Shown here in pieces: positions 10,472-21,959 of a stretch of DNA of 41,070 nucleotides. Every line of letters starts with the position of its first letter. The first letter of the stretch is position 1. This stretch comes from Pilatotrama ljubarskyi (lineage: Eukaryota; Basidiomycota; Agaricomycetes; Polyporales; Polyporaceae), in NCBI GenBank assembly GCA_022385805.1, contig MU277742.1, forward strand, positions 1-41,070, read 5' to 3'. Position numbers and translations under genes: made by a program. The notes under the pieces are model-generated. The model was not told the origin of the DNA, searched no databases, and saw only the letters and a list, made by a program, of their open reading frames with translations.

Positions 10472-12239
10472 CGCTTCATGGCAGAGCGGTCGGCACTGAA
10501 ATCCGTGAGGGAAGGACTCGAGGAGGAATTTGCTAGACGTTCCATATATATGTGTAAACGTGCTAGCGCAGGGCTCGAGCACTCACTTTCCGACCGGCAA
10601 TAATCCAAGGAGCAAGTTGTGAATACGGCCTGGGGAGCGCCTGGAAGGAGCGATCAGCAGCTTGAAGGGCTCTATCGGAGACCCAGATGCACTCACCGGT
10701 TGATGACCGCCCTTTCAATGGGACAGCATAAGTCATGTCATCAATCTCACAATCAATCTCTTACGGCATAGTTGTAGAACGATAGACCCCTTTCGATCGA
10801 CCGACTTCAGGACTTCACCTACCACGCGACATCAAGAAGGCAACTTTGCTCTTTGCCTGCATCTGCGGTGGTGTCCTCTGAGGCCGAGGACGAGGGGGAA
10901 ATCCCTCCAACACAGTGCCTGCAGCACCATTTTACTAGCTCTAATTCCGGTCGCATCGTAGAGTAGCGTGGACATGCATTTCTGCCCGTGGATTATCGCT
11001 TTGCACGCTATTGTGAGGCGGAAACTGGGACGGGACTATTATCGTGACAGCGAGTGATCTGTCGTTCAGAGCAGGAACTGAGGAAGGAGAGGTCATGATG
11101 GACTGGGACCAAGTGTTCAAACGCTGGCCACAAAACATGGAATAACTTCCCATCTTCCCCTCCGATAAGCTTCAAACTTCACATACGCTCAAATTGTATG
11201 TTCCGATGTTGCTTTGGAATTTGGAGTAGGACCACGGAGGTAGAAGGTATCTAGAGGGCAGACTGCCGACAGATGCCGGATTGCATCTCCGACAGGGATC
11301 GCGAGCCCCAGACGTCGGCATCCCGGCCTCGCTGTCGGAGTTACACAACTAGCGATCGTCTTTTTTTTTTCTTTTTTTTTGATTGACATAATATTACAAC
11401 GCCGCGCGCCCGACAAGTTACTTGTACAGCCATCTCGTGTACGCTACCGAATGTCCCCGAAGGTCCCCAAGTCCCTATGCTGGGTGTCATACGGCCTATC
11501 AACGAATACAATCCTCCCCATTCTTTCTTGCGTTGGTGTTTCTGGCGGGACGGCAAAGCCTTCCAACGTGGGTGTGAGGTAGCATGACTGTGCCAGTGAG
11601 GGTGGGTAAGCCGCGCTGCTGCTGGGTTTCGCCTCTGTACCCGCCGAAGCAGGCCCAGTAAATGCGGCCGAAGCCTCCCCAAGCACCGGGGCAGGGCAGC
11701 GTACCAAAGTCCGTAACAAATGCCCATGATCCTCCACACAACCTCCCCATCCTCCTACGCATACCGCCCAAATTGTCTGTCGATCCCGCCGAAAACTAGC
11801 GATCGTCGGTGAGAATGATGATGATGATGATAGTAGGTTTGGTCATGGGAAATTACACTACGTCTGTGCTCGATACAGCGTCTGGTGTAAACATCCAATA
11901 ACATGGGAATCCAGCATAGATACCTCGACATGCATCGCATCCTGACCTGCCGTGTGGCTGGAGGGATAAACGTGTGTGGTGTGGTTCCCCACGGGGCAGT
12001 CCCACGTGCTAGGCACGAACTAGCTGCTGCAAGTCGCGTAGCAAGATAGTCTCGCATCTCGAGCTGCAACGTCATGTACCTCCCTCCGGTGAAGACAGTG
12101 CATGCCAAGCATCCTCCTGGCATATTCCAATAAGTATTCCGAGCATCACGTATTGGCCGGAAGGCCGCGTGGTCACTCAAGTCTTGAGCCAGGAGGACAA
12201 TCCCTCTCAACGGGCAGACAAGCGTCAGTAGCCCTGCAT
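10472..12239. other. Mostly non-coding; possible exon at 10941-11153 (-)
   Basis: A minus-strand ATG frame at 11153-10941 (70 aa) has a plausible coding composition, and a Ser/Asp/Glu-rich frame follows at about 10890-10810, but I could not join them with a convincing intron. A poly-T tract (T10-C-T9) lies at 11361-11380 and a GAT repeat near 11817-11832. The frame at 11444-11737 (-) looks reasonable but has no ATG. Confidence 0.3.
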
Positions 12240-12620
12240 GTAGTGTATATGGCAGAATTATTTTGGGGCAATTTCGCTGGCAGAATGGCTATTGCCATGG
12301 CCGGCGAATGGTGGCAGAATCGCTGGTGCTTACCAGCCACGGTCAGCCATCCTCCGAGGCTGGCTTGCTCTGTAATGCCCCAAAATGCCTTAAAAGTTGA
12401 AACTGGCTTGAATTTCAACGTCATAGGAGCCTCTGAAAGCCTTATGTTGCTGACAGACAGTCTGGGATGCTCCTTTGGTCCTTCCAAACCAGTTTGTATG
12501 TCTGGCCATCGATCATTCGGACCGGCACTTACCCAGCGCTACCGTCTTCTGCCATGTTCTGCCACCGACCCCGGCCGGCAGAATGGCAAATGCCTGCGGC
12601 GAAATGGCAGCATTCTGCCA
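12240..12620. repeat. Dispersed GGCAGAAT motif cluster
   Basis: The octamer GGCAGAAT occurs at about 12250, 12281, 12313 and 12573, with inverted or partial forms (ATTCTGCC, TTCTGCCA) near 12550-12620. Spacing is irregular, so this is not a simple tandem array. It may be the remains of a minisatellite or of repeated insertions. Confidence 0.45.
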
Positions 12621-12644
12621 AAAACACTACCTGCATGGGTTTGC

Positions 12645-13490
12645 TCATCCGACATTGTCTTGGGTTTGGCAGGAGAATCCACCATTGTACATATAAAATT
12701 CCAGTAGTCTGGAAGATTGGTGCTCACACATTGCAAAGTACATGGAGGGGTACCGCTGCAATGCATACCGCCCCTCACATGAGAATGATCCTCTTCTGCA
12801 TAGCATGACAGGCCATACCATGAGCAGATTCATGAGTGAAATCACAATGATGTGGTGTGTGTACAGGAGCACAAGGCTGAAGAGACAGCGGTAGAGCTTG
12901 AGCTCACATGACTTAGTGTAAGCGGAACACCACAGTGGCCAACACAGCTGAAGTGCCCATCCTTGTGGCAGGTGCCTGAGGTCAGGAGGTACATGCATGC
13001 AAGGTAGTCTTCTACTGGTACAGTAGGCATCTGCTTCGAGGGCAGGCGTCTGCTCGGATTGCAGGCATCCACATAATGTGGGCAGAGGAACACTGCTCAT
13101 CCTGGGACAGCGTCCGGCAGGGTCATCCGCTACGGCAGTGGGCATCTGGGCTTCGAGAGCAGCAGGAAGATCATCCGCTGTAGCAGCAGGCATCTGCGCA
13201 TGTATAGCTGCAGGAATGGGAGGTATTGCGAGCACCTAGGCTAGCAGAGGCCGACTGCAAGCCAGGAGATGTGCTGCATTCGCAATCCACAAGCGCCCAA
13301 GATGAGTGTCATCCACAGCGTTGAGATGCCATCCAGCCCATTGCAAGGCTCTACCAGCCTCAGAAAAGCGACAGGATGGCCCGCCAGTGGAGACGGTGCG
13401 AACTTGCATTGAGACGAGAGATAGGAAGCAGCCAGTGTATCCACCATCGGTGCACACAAGCTCGAGGCTGCTGGCTACGCAGCTGAGCAC
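12645..13490 (-). other. Degenerate open tract with 48-bp tandem duplication
   Basis: Two consecutive minus-strand frames (13490-13236 and 13235-12645) are open with only a stop between them. A 48-bp unit is duplicated at 13123 and 13171, which would encode a 16-residue repeat beginning A-Q-M-P. No domain is recognised. The tract ends at the edge of the 13494-14077 inverted-repeat element, which may have interrupted it. Confidence 0.25.
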
Positions 13491-13493
13491 ATA

Positions 13494-14077
13494 GTCTGCA
13501 GCGGATTACGGACCCTTCAAGTGGGAGGGGTGGATTTCATGATTTGTCAGCAATATTTTGAACTCCGATGCACGTCGACAGATGGATCAGTGCAATATAA
13601 TTTTACACAGGCGCAACAGGGCACAACGCACACTCGTACTCCTGCAGTCATTCCTGTAGATGAACGGGATGTGCCATTTTTGTATGCAGATAGGTATATG
13701 CACATGGGGAAGACAGCAGGCAACAAAGAATGGTGCAAATGAGGCTCTGCGATCCTACCTAGGTGCCAGTGAGGAGTCTCTGGAGAATCTCGATACATTA
13801 CCACGGCTCTCGAGGTCTTCTTCCTGCCAATACCTGACTGTGAGAATGGAGGTCGCGCACAAGTTGGTTTCTTCCAACGAGTAGCGCACATTTCGCTAAA
13901 TTACATAGATGAATGAGGGATGGAGACGCAGGATTGTGAGTATTGAAGCTTTGAAAGTGTGCGGGAGGGAGTCTTCAGCCACCCGGCATCTCTGCAATCA
14001 GTCGGCATGCCAAACTCCGCTGATCCAGGACGAGATTCTACCCCTCCCACTTGAAGGGGTCGAATTCAGTAGCAGAC
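13494..14077. mobile_element. 584-bp element with long terminal inverted repeats (MITE-like)
   Basis: Both ends begin GTCTGC read inward and share the inverted core ACCCTTCAAGTGGGAGGGGT (left about 13518-13537, right about 14040-14060, the right arm with one extra C). The arms together are about 45 bp, imperfect outside the core. The interior holds no transposase. I could not identify a clear target-site duplication. It is probably a non-autonomous DNA transposon. Confidence 0.6.
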
Positions 14078-15087
14078 GTCCATCGTGCTTGCACATCAGA
14101 CGTCTGCCTAGGGGGAGACTACTGAGCACAGCACTCAGTACTCAGGCTGCATCTGACTACGAAGACATAGCTTGATTGACAGTATATTATAAGCTGTCGC
14201 CTAAACATTATGCATTTGCCAGTGCACAAGCACCTACAAGGTTGAACAGGCGCCTAACTGCTGCTCCCCTTTCTGCAGGGTCTATCGCTGTAACTGAGTA
14301 ACCACAGTTGCCACGGGCACGAAATTTCCCAAGGGCGTGTATTCATGTGTGAAGAACTTGAAAATGGCATCAGAATATTGATACACAATGTGCATGCAGC
14401 TGTATCTCTGTCTCGAATGCTGGCAGCAGCCACAGTTTGCGAAATGTGAGTTTGGCTTTGTTTGGCCAGATCGTCTTCACCAGTAATGCTCGTTTCGCTC
14501 GCAATAAGTAGTACTGCTCATAATGGAGAGCTCCACGGAAGCGCATATAGCTGAAGAGCGCCCGCCGTGAATCGGACCCACATTGAGAGGCTGACTCCTG
14601 CTGAAGCACACATTAGGACAGGCACATGTTTACTGACCGGGATACATACAGGTTCACGTAGTTGGGCAATGGCATCGTGGCAGTTGGAGGTAAGCGGGCA
14701 GGCCTAGGTATTGTGTCCATTGGAAGGAGTCGACAGAAAGCCACTCCTCAGTGATGTTCTTTGGGAGCAACTTCTCCAGGGTGGCACGGAACGCAAGCAT
14801 CTCTGGAGGGCAGAACTGCCCATGCAGCTTGAAGCATCTATCAATCAACTGGACCTAGTGGATACAGGTCAGCTACCTGAGGGAAGATGTAGATGACGTT
14901 CCACCCACCTGCTCATCGATAGCATGGCGGAGCTTCTCAACCTGCTTGGCCCTCTCCGGGAGTCTGTCCAGGTAGTCCTCAGAAAGGAACACCTGCCAGA
15001 ACGCACCTACGCCGCTCAGAGGGGTGTCGACAGCGGCGTTGAGGCTCATGGTGAGTGTTACATCCTGTGCGCCCACCTTCTTCTCTG

Positions 15088-15290
15088 GTTTAACTCCGCA
15101 TTTTCCGGACTTAACTCCGGCCATTAACTCCGCATTTTCCGGACCTAACTCAGGACTTACTTCCCCATTCTGACTTCACTACATTCTTCCCATACTTGTA
15201 CTCCGCTTTTCCGGAGTTTTACTCCGCATTTTCGGACTACAACTCCGCTTTTCTGAACTAAAACTCCGCATTTTCTCCGAAGTTCAGTCT
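15088..15290. repeat. Minisatellite, unit about 20 bp
   Basis: At least seven imperfect copies of a unit close to AACTCCGCATTTTCCGGAC, with variants CTTTTC and TTCGG. On the minus strand it would encode alternating Lys-Cys-Gly-Val and Lys-Ser-Gly-Val repeats. Confidence 0.75.
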
Positions 15291-15484
15291 TATGTCTCAG
15301 ATTGCACCATTCCTTCACAATAGGCTTATTGTCTTCATTCCGGAACCCCTCTTCCGTCCTTCTCCTTATTGTTTGCATTCACAATAAGGCTTACTTCTAT
15401 ATATACCGAGCTGGTATGTCGTAGCTACTCAGTTCGGATACTTGTTGTATTTCTTGTCATTGCCATGATCCTGCAATCAACTTG

Positions 15485-15725
15485 TGTCTTGTCCTCAATT
15501 CCGCTCCTTGTCTCCAAGTCCGCTCCAACTCCGGGACGTACTCCGCTCCAACTCTGGACGTACTCCACCCCCATCCTCTAGTCTGAAATTGAGGACACCC
15601 CAGAAGGCTCTCAGGTGCGTTGCTAATAGCTTCGCGGAAGTCCTCACCCTTGCTGTGCCTCCGTCCGGATGTTCTCAACTCCGAAATCCGCATTTTTGAA
15701 GTCCGCACCCCCAACTCTGGACTTA
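15485..15725. repeat. Second, more diverged block of the ACTCCG minisatellite
   Basis: Copies of ACTCCG-type units (for example AACTCCGGGACGTACTCCGC) recur with a longer, irregular period. Clearly related to the block at 15088-15290 and separated from it by about 190 bp of unique sequence. Confidence 0.6.
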
Positions 15726-15984
15726 ACGCCAGCATGTCCCTAACAGCCACCCTGAAGTAGTCGGAGTAGTATCGCTGGTCTGTGATGATATGCTCAAGAA
15801 GGGCCATGTGATGGTGCAGAATCTCAGCCAGTCGAGTGCTGACATGGTCATCAGAATCGCCTCTGGAAGAAGAACAGAAGTAATGCATACTATGCGAAGG
15901 TGATTTCTGCGTGTTTGCTCTCGAGGCCCTTTCAGCTCTGATACACTGTCTCCCACGCTTCCCCATTCCCTGCAGGCACTGCAA

Positions 15985-16493
15985 TTAGTATCCGACGTGT
16001 CCTAAAAAGGGACGAACATGCCAAGGTAGTCGAGAACAGAGAGACTGTTTCCGATGGAACTGCGACTGCTGCAGCAATCCGAGATCTTCCATCGGCAGCA
16101 GGAAGGAGTTCAGATCCCCTTTGTAGAGGTCTGCATGCAATTTGAGAGTCAACGCCGCTTCAAGTCAGTTCTGGGACTGTAGGTGCATCTGCAGCGATTG
16201 GATCAGCCATGCTGCGGTGAATGTGAGTTGAGAGAGTTACACCGTACATTAATGAGCTGGTGGACGTATTGAATATAGATCTCGTCCCTTCCGATATGTC
16301 TTATGAAGTTCATTAGACGAAGCTGTTTGGGAGGCTTGTTAGCATTGAGACCAAAAGCAGAGCAAACATAATGTGCACTGTTGCCATAAGACGATTGTCC
16401 ACGAACTCCTCACCCTCTGGCAGTGTGCAAACGCTGAGAAGTAGCCCCAGGAAGACGTCAATGGCTCGCGCTTAGCAGGATCTCATAAATGAC
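15985..16493. other. No gene recognised
   Basis: About 0.5 kb between the decayed unknown ORF and the LINE relic. No convincing coding frame; may belong to the 5' part of the LINE. Confidence 0.4.
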
Positions 16494-17986
16494 ATGGACT
16501 TGGCTGACTACGATGTTCTAGCCATACAGGAACCCTATCTCAATTTTCGAGGCCTTTCCGCCAGCACATCCCACTGGTGTGTCATCTACCCCACCGTGCA
16601 CGGCACGGACTCTGCGCCACACACGCGCTCCATCCTCCTTGTCAACAAGCGGCTCTCTACCAACACCTGGAATCCAGTCCCGGTCCCTACGTGGATTGCA
16701 ATCACGACCGCACCCTTCATGCTGTGGCATGCGCTACCACAAGACTTCATGCAGGAGAGGACAGCGGGAGCCAGGAGATTATCTGGCTCGGAGATTTTAA
16801 CTGTCATCATCCCAGTTGGGACGACCCCGCTAATCATCACCTCTTCACTACAGACAGCCTACGGCGTGCAGAAGTGCTCATCAACCTCACCTCGCAATTC
16901 GACTTGGACGAATGCCTCCCGCCCGGCATCCCAACCCTCGAGGCCTCCCGGACAAAGAACCACACACGCCCTGACAACATCTTTTGTACAAGTGGCATCC
17001 AGGAACGGCTGCGCACCTGTGCGGTGGTAAGCGAGAAGGAGCCCACAAAGACTGACCACTACCTGATACAGACAGTCTTCGATGTCCCCACCACAGAGGC
17101 ACCCCGCCAGCCCCGCAAGGATTTCCGGTGCGTTGACTGGGCAGATTTTGATGCTGCACTCGCTGCGAAGCTCATCGCTCGCGCTTTCCCAGCTATGATA
17201 GCCTCTGCCGCAGTTTTCAACACCGTTCTCGAGCAGCTCATGGCTGATCTGCAGAGTATGATTGCAGATCACATCCTGGACACTCCTGCGACCCCATATG
17301 CCAAGTGTTGGTGGTCGGTTGAGCTATCGCAGATGTGCAAGCGCAAGGAACGGCTGAGCCGGCTGTCCCATTGACATCGTGCTTACCGCACACATCCTGC
17401 CCATGCTGAGTACCAGACGTTTCATAATACCTATGCTGATCATATCACAGCAGCAAAGAACGACTACTGGAAAAGCTGAATTGACTCCGTGGACAGCAAG
17501 ACCATTTGGGATGCGAATCGGTTTCTGAAGTGTGGTCCCACAGACGGCGGGAGTGCACGAATTCCTCCCATTTGGGCCACTGGTGCAGATGGACGCGAGC
17601 GAACACTAAATGCCAAAGACGAGAAGGGGGCCAAGTTCCACCGCACCTTCTTCCTCCCACCCAGCGCAGCTCCAGTCCCCCTCAGTCCCTACCCGCAACC
17701 ACGCTTCCGGTATCGGCCTATCACCGACGCGCAAGTTCACCAGGCGATCACGACACTTTGTTCCTTCAAGCTGCCGGGGCCGGATGTGATCCCGAACGAG
17801 GTCTATAAACACTGCACTGACACTCTCACCCCCATTCTAGGTTCTCTATTTCGTGCCACGTTCACGCTGGGGTACTACCCTGAGCGGTGGAAGGTCTCGG
17901 ACACGGTGGTCCTGCAGAAGCCTGGCAAGACGGACTATACCGTTGCCAAAGCCTGGCGACCGATCACCCTCCTCGATTGCATGTAA
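16494..17986 (+). pseudogene. LINE relic: AP-like endonuclease plus start of reverse transcriptase
   Basis: The frames 16494-16690, 16577-17374 and 17489-17986 together read as the 5' part of a non-LTR retrotransposon ORF2. Endonuclease/exonuclease/phosphatase motifs are visible: an I-Q-E-P-Y block near the start, G-D-F-N-x-H-H-P-S-W-D-D near 16790, and T-D-H-Y near 17055. The third frame holds the region before RT (K-x-P-G-P-D-x-I-P-N-E, then the W-R-P-I-T-L-L-D block) and ends at a stop before any catalytic Asp pair. At least two frameshifts and one 3' truncation make it inactive. Such elements insert by target-primed reverse transcription. Confidence 0.85.
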
Positions 17987-18323
17987 CACTCAACTCGGCG
18001 TTCATGGTTCAAAATTTCAAGCTCAAGCCGCGTCTTCGTCTGCTTCTTTTCATTGCGCCTAGCTCTATGCTCCTTAGCCTTCTCGCGAGTCCTTCCCTTT
18101 CCGCCTGACTAGGACTCCTCCGCGTCATCATTGCATTTGCTTCGCTGCCGGCAGAATTTATTGCTGATGGCGGTTGAGATCCAGATCAGGTAGTCAACGA
18201 TCGCACATTGGTGGCATCAGAGGAAGCCGCCGGTACTGGAGCAGGGGTGCTAAAAGGTCCATTGTGTTGAACTTCCAGGGTTGCATACTGGCCATACGCG
18301 GTCCGAAGGTCACACAGTGGCTG

Positions 18324-18803
18324 TGTTACACAGCATGGACGTTCCTACTTACCGTATATAGTTTCTTTTGTTCTTTGTACGATAGTTCCCATCTGGACAC
18401 TTCTGGACTTCTCCAGTGCGTTCTACGCTGTTCTGGATCCCTATGGACTCGTCTAGATAGTTCTAGTCAATGGTGCGATACTTACACCATCCTCGCACCA
18501 TTGTCTTACTCATCGTATGCTAGATCACATGCCCTCCTTTCTTCGCTTACTCATGTGTTCTCTGGACTTGTATATAAGGAGGACATTCTCTGCCCCTGCT
18601 CTTCAGTCTTCCACTCACAGACTGAAGAGTAAGTACTACACATCTATGCCTACATATATGGTTTACTCACCAAGTACTTGTAGCTCTCTTTGTGCGGCTT
18701 ACAGGTACTTGATCTATGCAATATAGTCTTTCGCTCACAGACTGAAGACTCTCTTTGTGCGGCTTACAGTCGTGCTCCGCCTCTAGGTTTAGAGTTCATC
18801 ACA
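18324..18803 (+). mobile_element. Probable solo or remnant LTR (480 bp)
   Basis: Starts TGTTACACAG and ends CATCACA (TG...CA). It contains a TATATAAG box at about 18571. It is followed at once by TTGGTATGG, which resembles a primer-binding site. Two internal segments are duplicated: a CTCACAGACTGAAGA block (about 18610 and 18733) and a CTCTCTTTGTGCGGCTTACAG block (about 18682 and 18751). Plus-strand orientation, opposite to the adjacent gypsy relic, so it belongs to a different insertion. No second LTR was found in the window. Confidence 0.5.
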
Positions 18804-19309
18804 TTGGTATGGCGCTCTGCTGATGTATGTCTGCTGATCACTTGGGCCATTGTCCAGTGGGGTTATCTGATACGGTTCCACAGTGGTTGCATCCGAGGTA
18901 TCGACAGTAAGGCTACCATGTGGCTGGGAGGTAATTCCCTTCCTGCTCGCGCCCTGGTCTGTCTGCGCACGGGGTCCAGGAACATTGAGACGGTGGACCC
19001 ATGTAGCGAATTTACAAGAAGTCTCCAATATCGGGAAGCGCAGCCTTCGCCACCGCACTGGGGCAGACGGTGGCCCTGCAGGTGCAGCCTCAGATGGAGC
19101 GACGGAAGGAGGCCTCAAACTCGTAGGGATGCGCGCCCGGTGGTGCGCGCGGAGATAATAGTATGCGCAGCAGCCGGCGTGGACCGCACCTGCAGTATAC
19201 GAGTGCGCACGGGGGTCATGCATCCAGGAGCGGCGCTGATGGAGAGTGCCTTACAGCGGGTGCTGACTTGGGCAACGCATCATGCACCCGCGGGTGCATC
19301 ATTTGTTAT
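18804..19309 (+). other. Possible leader/gag remnant of the LTR element
   Basis: Several short plus-strand frames follow the LTR, without recognisable gag motifs. A perfect palindrome GCACCCGCGGGTGC lies near 19284-19297, close to where the minus-strand gypsy RNase H relic begins. Confidence 0.25.
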
Positions 19310-20020
19310 AAGTGCGTGACAATGCGTCCACTAACACGTTATCGACTCCAGGGACATACTCGACCTCAAAGTCAAACTTAGCAATCTTCTTGTGCTAGCG
19401 TGCTTGCCACCCAGACAAATTACGTTCCGCAAGAAGTTGCGTAAGGCCTCTGTGGTCGGTCACCCACGTGAAACGACAAGCATGCAGGATATTGCGATGC
19501 CGAAGCATATAGATCCGATGCCGGCAAGCATCTCAATCTCATGGACATGATAGTTGCACTGCGCCGGGGTCAGCGTGGCCGAGAAGAAAGCGGCAGCACG
19601 ACCCGCCCTCCACTCGGCACCTTGGGACACTACGACAGTGATTCCGGCCATAGACTTATCGGTGACTATCCACATATGCGGTGCTTACACGCAATAAGGG
19701 GCTGACGGCTGTGTGTACGGTGTGCATGCACCAAGCGCTTGACCTCATCGACAGTGCACTCATAGCTAGCCTCCATCCCGGCCAAGCGGGAGAGCACCCC
19801 AATCGGGACCTGCACCGCAACAATGTCATCTGCCACGTGCCTGACTTCAAAGGAGGCACCTTCCAATGGAGAACTGAGCTGACTTCCTCTGGGTCCCTCA
19901 GGATTCCACTGCAGTGCATTAGTAGCCCGAGGATCAAGAAATTAAGCTTGGTGGCACTCAGGTAGAATTTTTCCCAAGTCAGAAGGTCAATCATGAGCTC
20001 GCAGTGCGTTATGTGCTACT
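19310..20020 (-). pseudogene. Gypsy RT connection and RNase H relic
   Basis: Frames 19994-19656, 19866-19666 and 19675-19460, plus the tail to 19310, show W-E-K-F-Y-L-S-A-x-K-L, the L-A-D-D-I-type block, V-T-D-K-S-M-A-G, F-F-S-A-x-L-T-P-A-Q and V-T-D-H-R-G-L, ending with D-A-L-S-R. This is the conserved end of gypsy RT/RNase H. Frameshifted at least twice. Nothing of integrase follows. Confidence 0.8.
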
Positions 20021-20299
20021 CCAATGTATCCCAATACACGGCCAGAAGGAAACCTGCAAGACTCTTGAGATTTGGTCTTCGCGAGCGATCACAAGGCCGA
20101 GATCTTAGAAATGATGGCCGTAGCAAATGGGTTCGTCTTGAGATTCCCCTCCCTGAAGAAACTTTGTGATAGCTCTGCAACGTTCGCCAGATCTGCGTAC
20201 GTGTCACGGCTGGTCCTGCTCGCCAGGCGCCAGAATGGCGCAGAGTTGGAAGGTGGTTCGCACAGTCCTTGTGCGGCACACCGGCGAAGCAGTAGGGCC

Positions 20300-21170
20300 G
20301 GTTCCAGAGGGTTCAGTGTGATATGGCTCCGTCACAGGCGCTCACAACCCCATTGCCCGCCGCCTGCCACGCAAGCGCAAGTTGGACTTTGACTTCAATG
20401 TTCACGATGTCCATGCTCGAGCCTCTCAAGCCCTCCTCGGGCTCAAGGTGTGCTTTGCTTACCGCCAGACCTCGTCCCTTGCTTGTCTCCCTGCATGTCA
20501 TTCTCCCTCTGCTCACTGCCATTCATCTCTTCTCGAGCTCATCGAACGGCCTGCCGGGCTCATTCACCTTTGCACTCGGTCATAGCAGCCCTTGGTTGTC
20601 TGTGCTCTCAGTCGTCGCTGCCCTCCTTGTGCCTGCTCTCACCCATCCTCCAGAAGACCAGGTGAGTCAACCCACTGACAAGCTCTCTCTACGGCATTTC
20701 AAGTGCGAGGAATGTGGTTCCTCCACGCATCTCGCAGTCACTCAGGTGTGTACAGTTGTTGACCCTTCCAGATGCTGCCTGGGCACTCATTCTGTTCCTG
20801 CAGCTCGCTCAGCCTAGATGCCATCGTGAGTGCCCCGCCCCTTTGTTGTGTAACCTGGTGTCCTTCTCGGGACCGGTGCTTCAAGTTCAGGTGAGCGTCC
20901 CCCATATCACAGTAGGTAGTCCAGCACATACAGTAGTAGGCATGTGTAGATCCATTGTCGAGTGTGGTGAATATATACAGCATATTCATTCTGCATAAAC
21001 GACCTGAGTGTGCAATGCGAGGGGGGCATCAGAAATAATCGGGATTTGTCAGAAAAACAAGGACAATGCTGTATGGGAATTGCTCCCTTGGCTGTGATCG
21101 GGCGGAGCCACTCTTGTGATGCTCTCAAGATCTGGCCTCTCTGAAGATCCTCTTACGGGCCCCCAAACGT
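20300..21170. other. Unidentified insert between the two RT pieces of the gypsy relic
   Basis: The RT palm motif at 21.25 kb and the following RT connection at 20.0 kb should be nearly adjacent in gypsy pol but lie about 1.2 kb apart. The intervening DNA has a plus-strand frame (20323-20817) with a Cys pair but no recognised domain. It may be an inserted element fragment. Confidence 0.4.
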
Positions 21171-21179
21171 GATTCACTT

Positions 21180-21568
21180 AAGGTGGCCTACGAGAAATCG
21201 TTGAGGTCCAATTTCTTAAGATTTTTCACAGTTGCTGCTCCGCCCGTGTAGGTGACGATACTATCAAGATAGACGTCCATGAAGGACCCGATACGGGAGC
21301 CAAAGATGGTGGTTCATCAGGCTTTGGTAAGTGGCGACCACGTTCTAGTTGCCCTGCGGTAATACAAGACTAACCATATTGCTACCTGGGGTTTCATCAC
21401 CATGCGCTCGATGTACGCACGTTCATCCCGTATCTCTTGGTAGGTGTTCGTCCTGTCAGTCAGGCTGCGATACGGTTTGCGTGAGACCCTTTGGAGGATC
21501 ACATCCATATTACGGAGCGGCGGCATCCTGGAGATGGTGTTTGCATTCCGCTCACGCAGGTCGCGCAC
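21180..21568 (-). pseudogene. Gypsy reverse transcriptase relic (fingers/palm)
   Basis: The frame at 21568 carries P-P-L-R-N-M-D-x-I-L followed by the R-K-P-Y-R-S-L-T-D block, the conserved region before the first catalytic Asp. Near 21295 comes Y-Q-S-L-M-N-H, then the YxDD-box region, which here reads V-Y-L-D-S-I-V, so the second catalytic Asp is lost. Confidence 0.75.
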
Positions 21569-21959
21569 AACATGCAGTCGATGAGGGTCACCCTTCGTAC
21601 CTGTGCCAAGCTAAGTCGAGAGCAGCAACGGTGAAGTATTTCGTGCGCTAGTCATTCGCCAAGGCCAGATTGAAGATAAGTGTCGCACTCTCCAAGTCAT
21701 AGGTAGCGTAAAGCATAGGGACACTTTGACGCACGCCAAGAATAGATCTGGGAGGGATCCTTCACCGGGATGGTATGGTTGATCGCCCGTAGGGGTGGGA
21801 ATGGAACGTCACTAGCCTTGCAACATCTCGATGCAGAATACACACCGGGGCTTCGCTTTTGCTTTGTACCTCAGAACAAGTTAGAGAATTGGGTCGAAAA
21901 TTGGATATTCTGCGCTCATGATAATACCTATCATCTTATACATTCTCGGAAGGGGAGAA

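Larger units (their letters stand above)
14370..15984 (-). pseudogene. Decayed multi-exon unknown gene or element ORF, with embedded minisatellite
   Basis: A good coding pair, 15050-14909 and 14854-14654, joins in phase over a 54-nt intron (14855-14908; GTGGGT...CACTAG) and encodes an ordered-looking Leu- and charge-rich segment. Upstream, 15984-15720 encodes another helical-looking stretch with several His. Between them the frame is filled by the minisatellite. Downstream (14609-14370) a coding-like frame carries stops. I recognise no family; a transposon-derived protein is the most economical guess. Confidence 0.35.

Noticed and set aside
11444..11737. 97-aa minus-strand frame with protein-like composition
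   Set aside because: No ATG start, no joining exons found and competing open frames on the same strand.
15088..15290. CRISPR-like array
   Set aside because: The repeats are contiguous and diverged without spacers, and the context is eukaryotic; it is a minisatellite.
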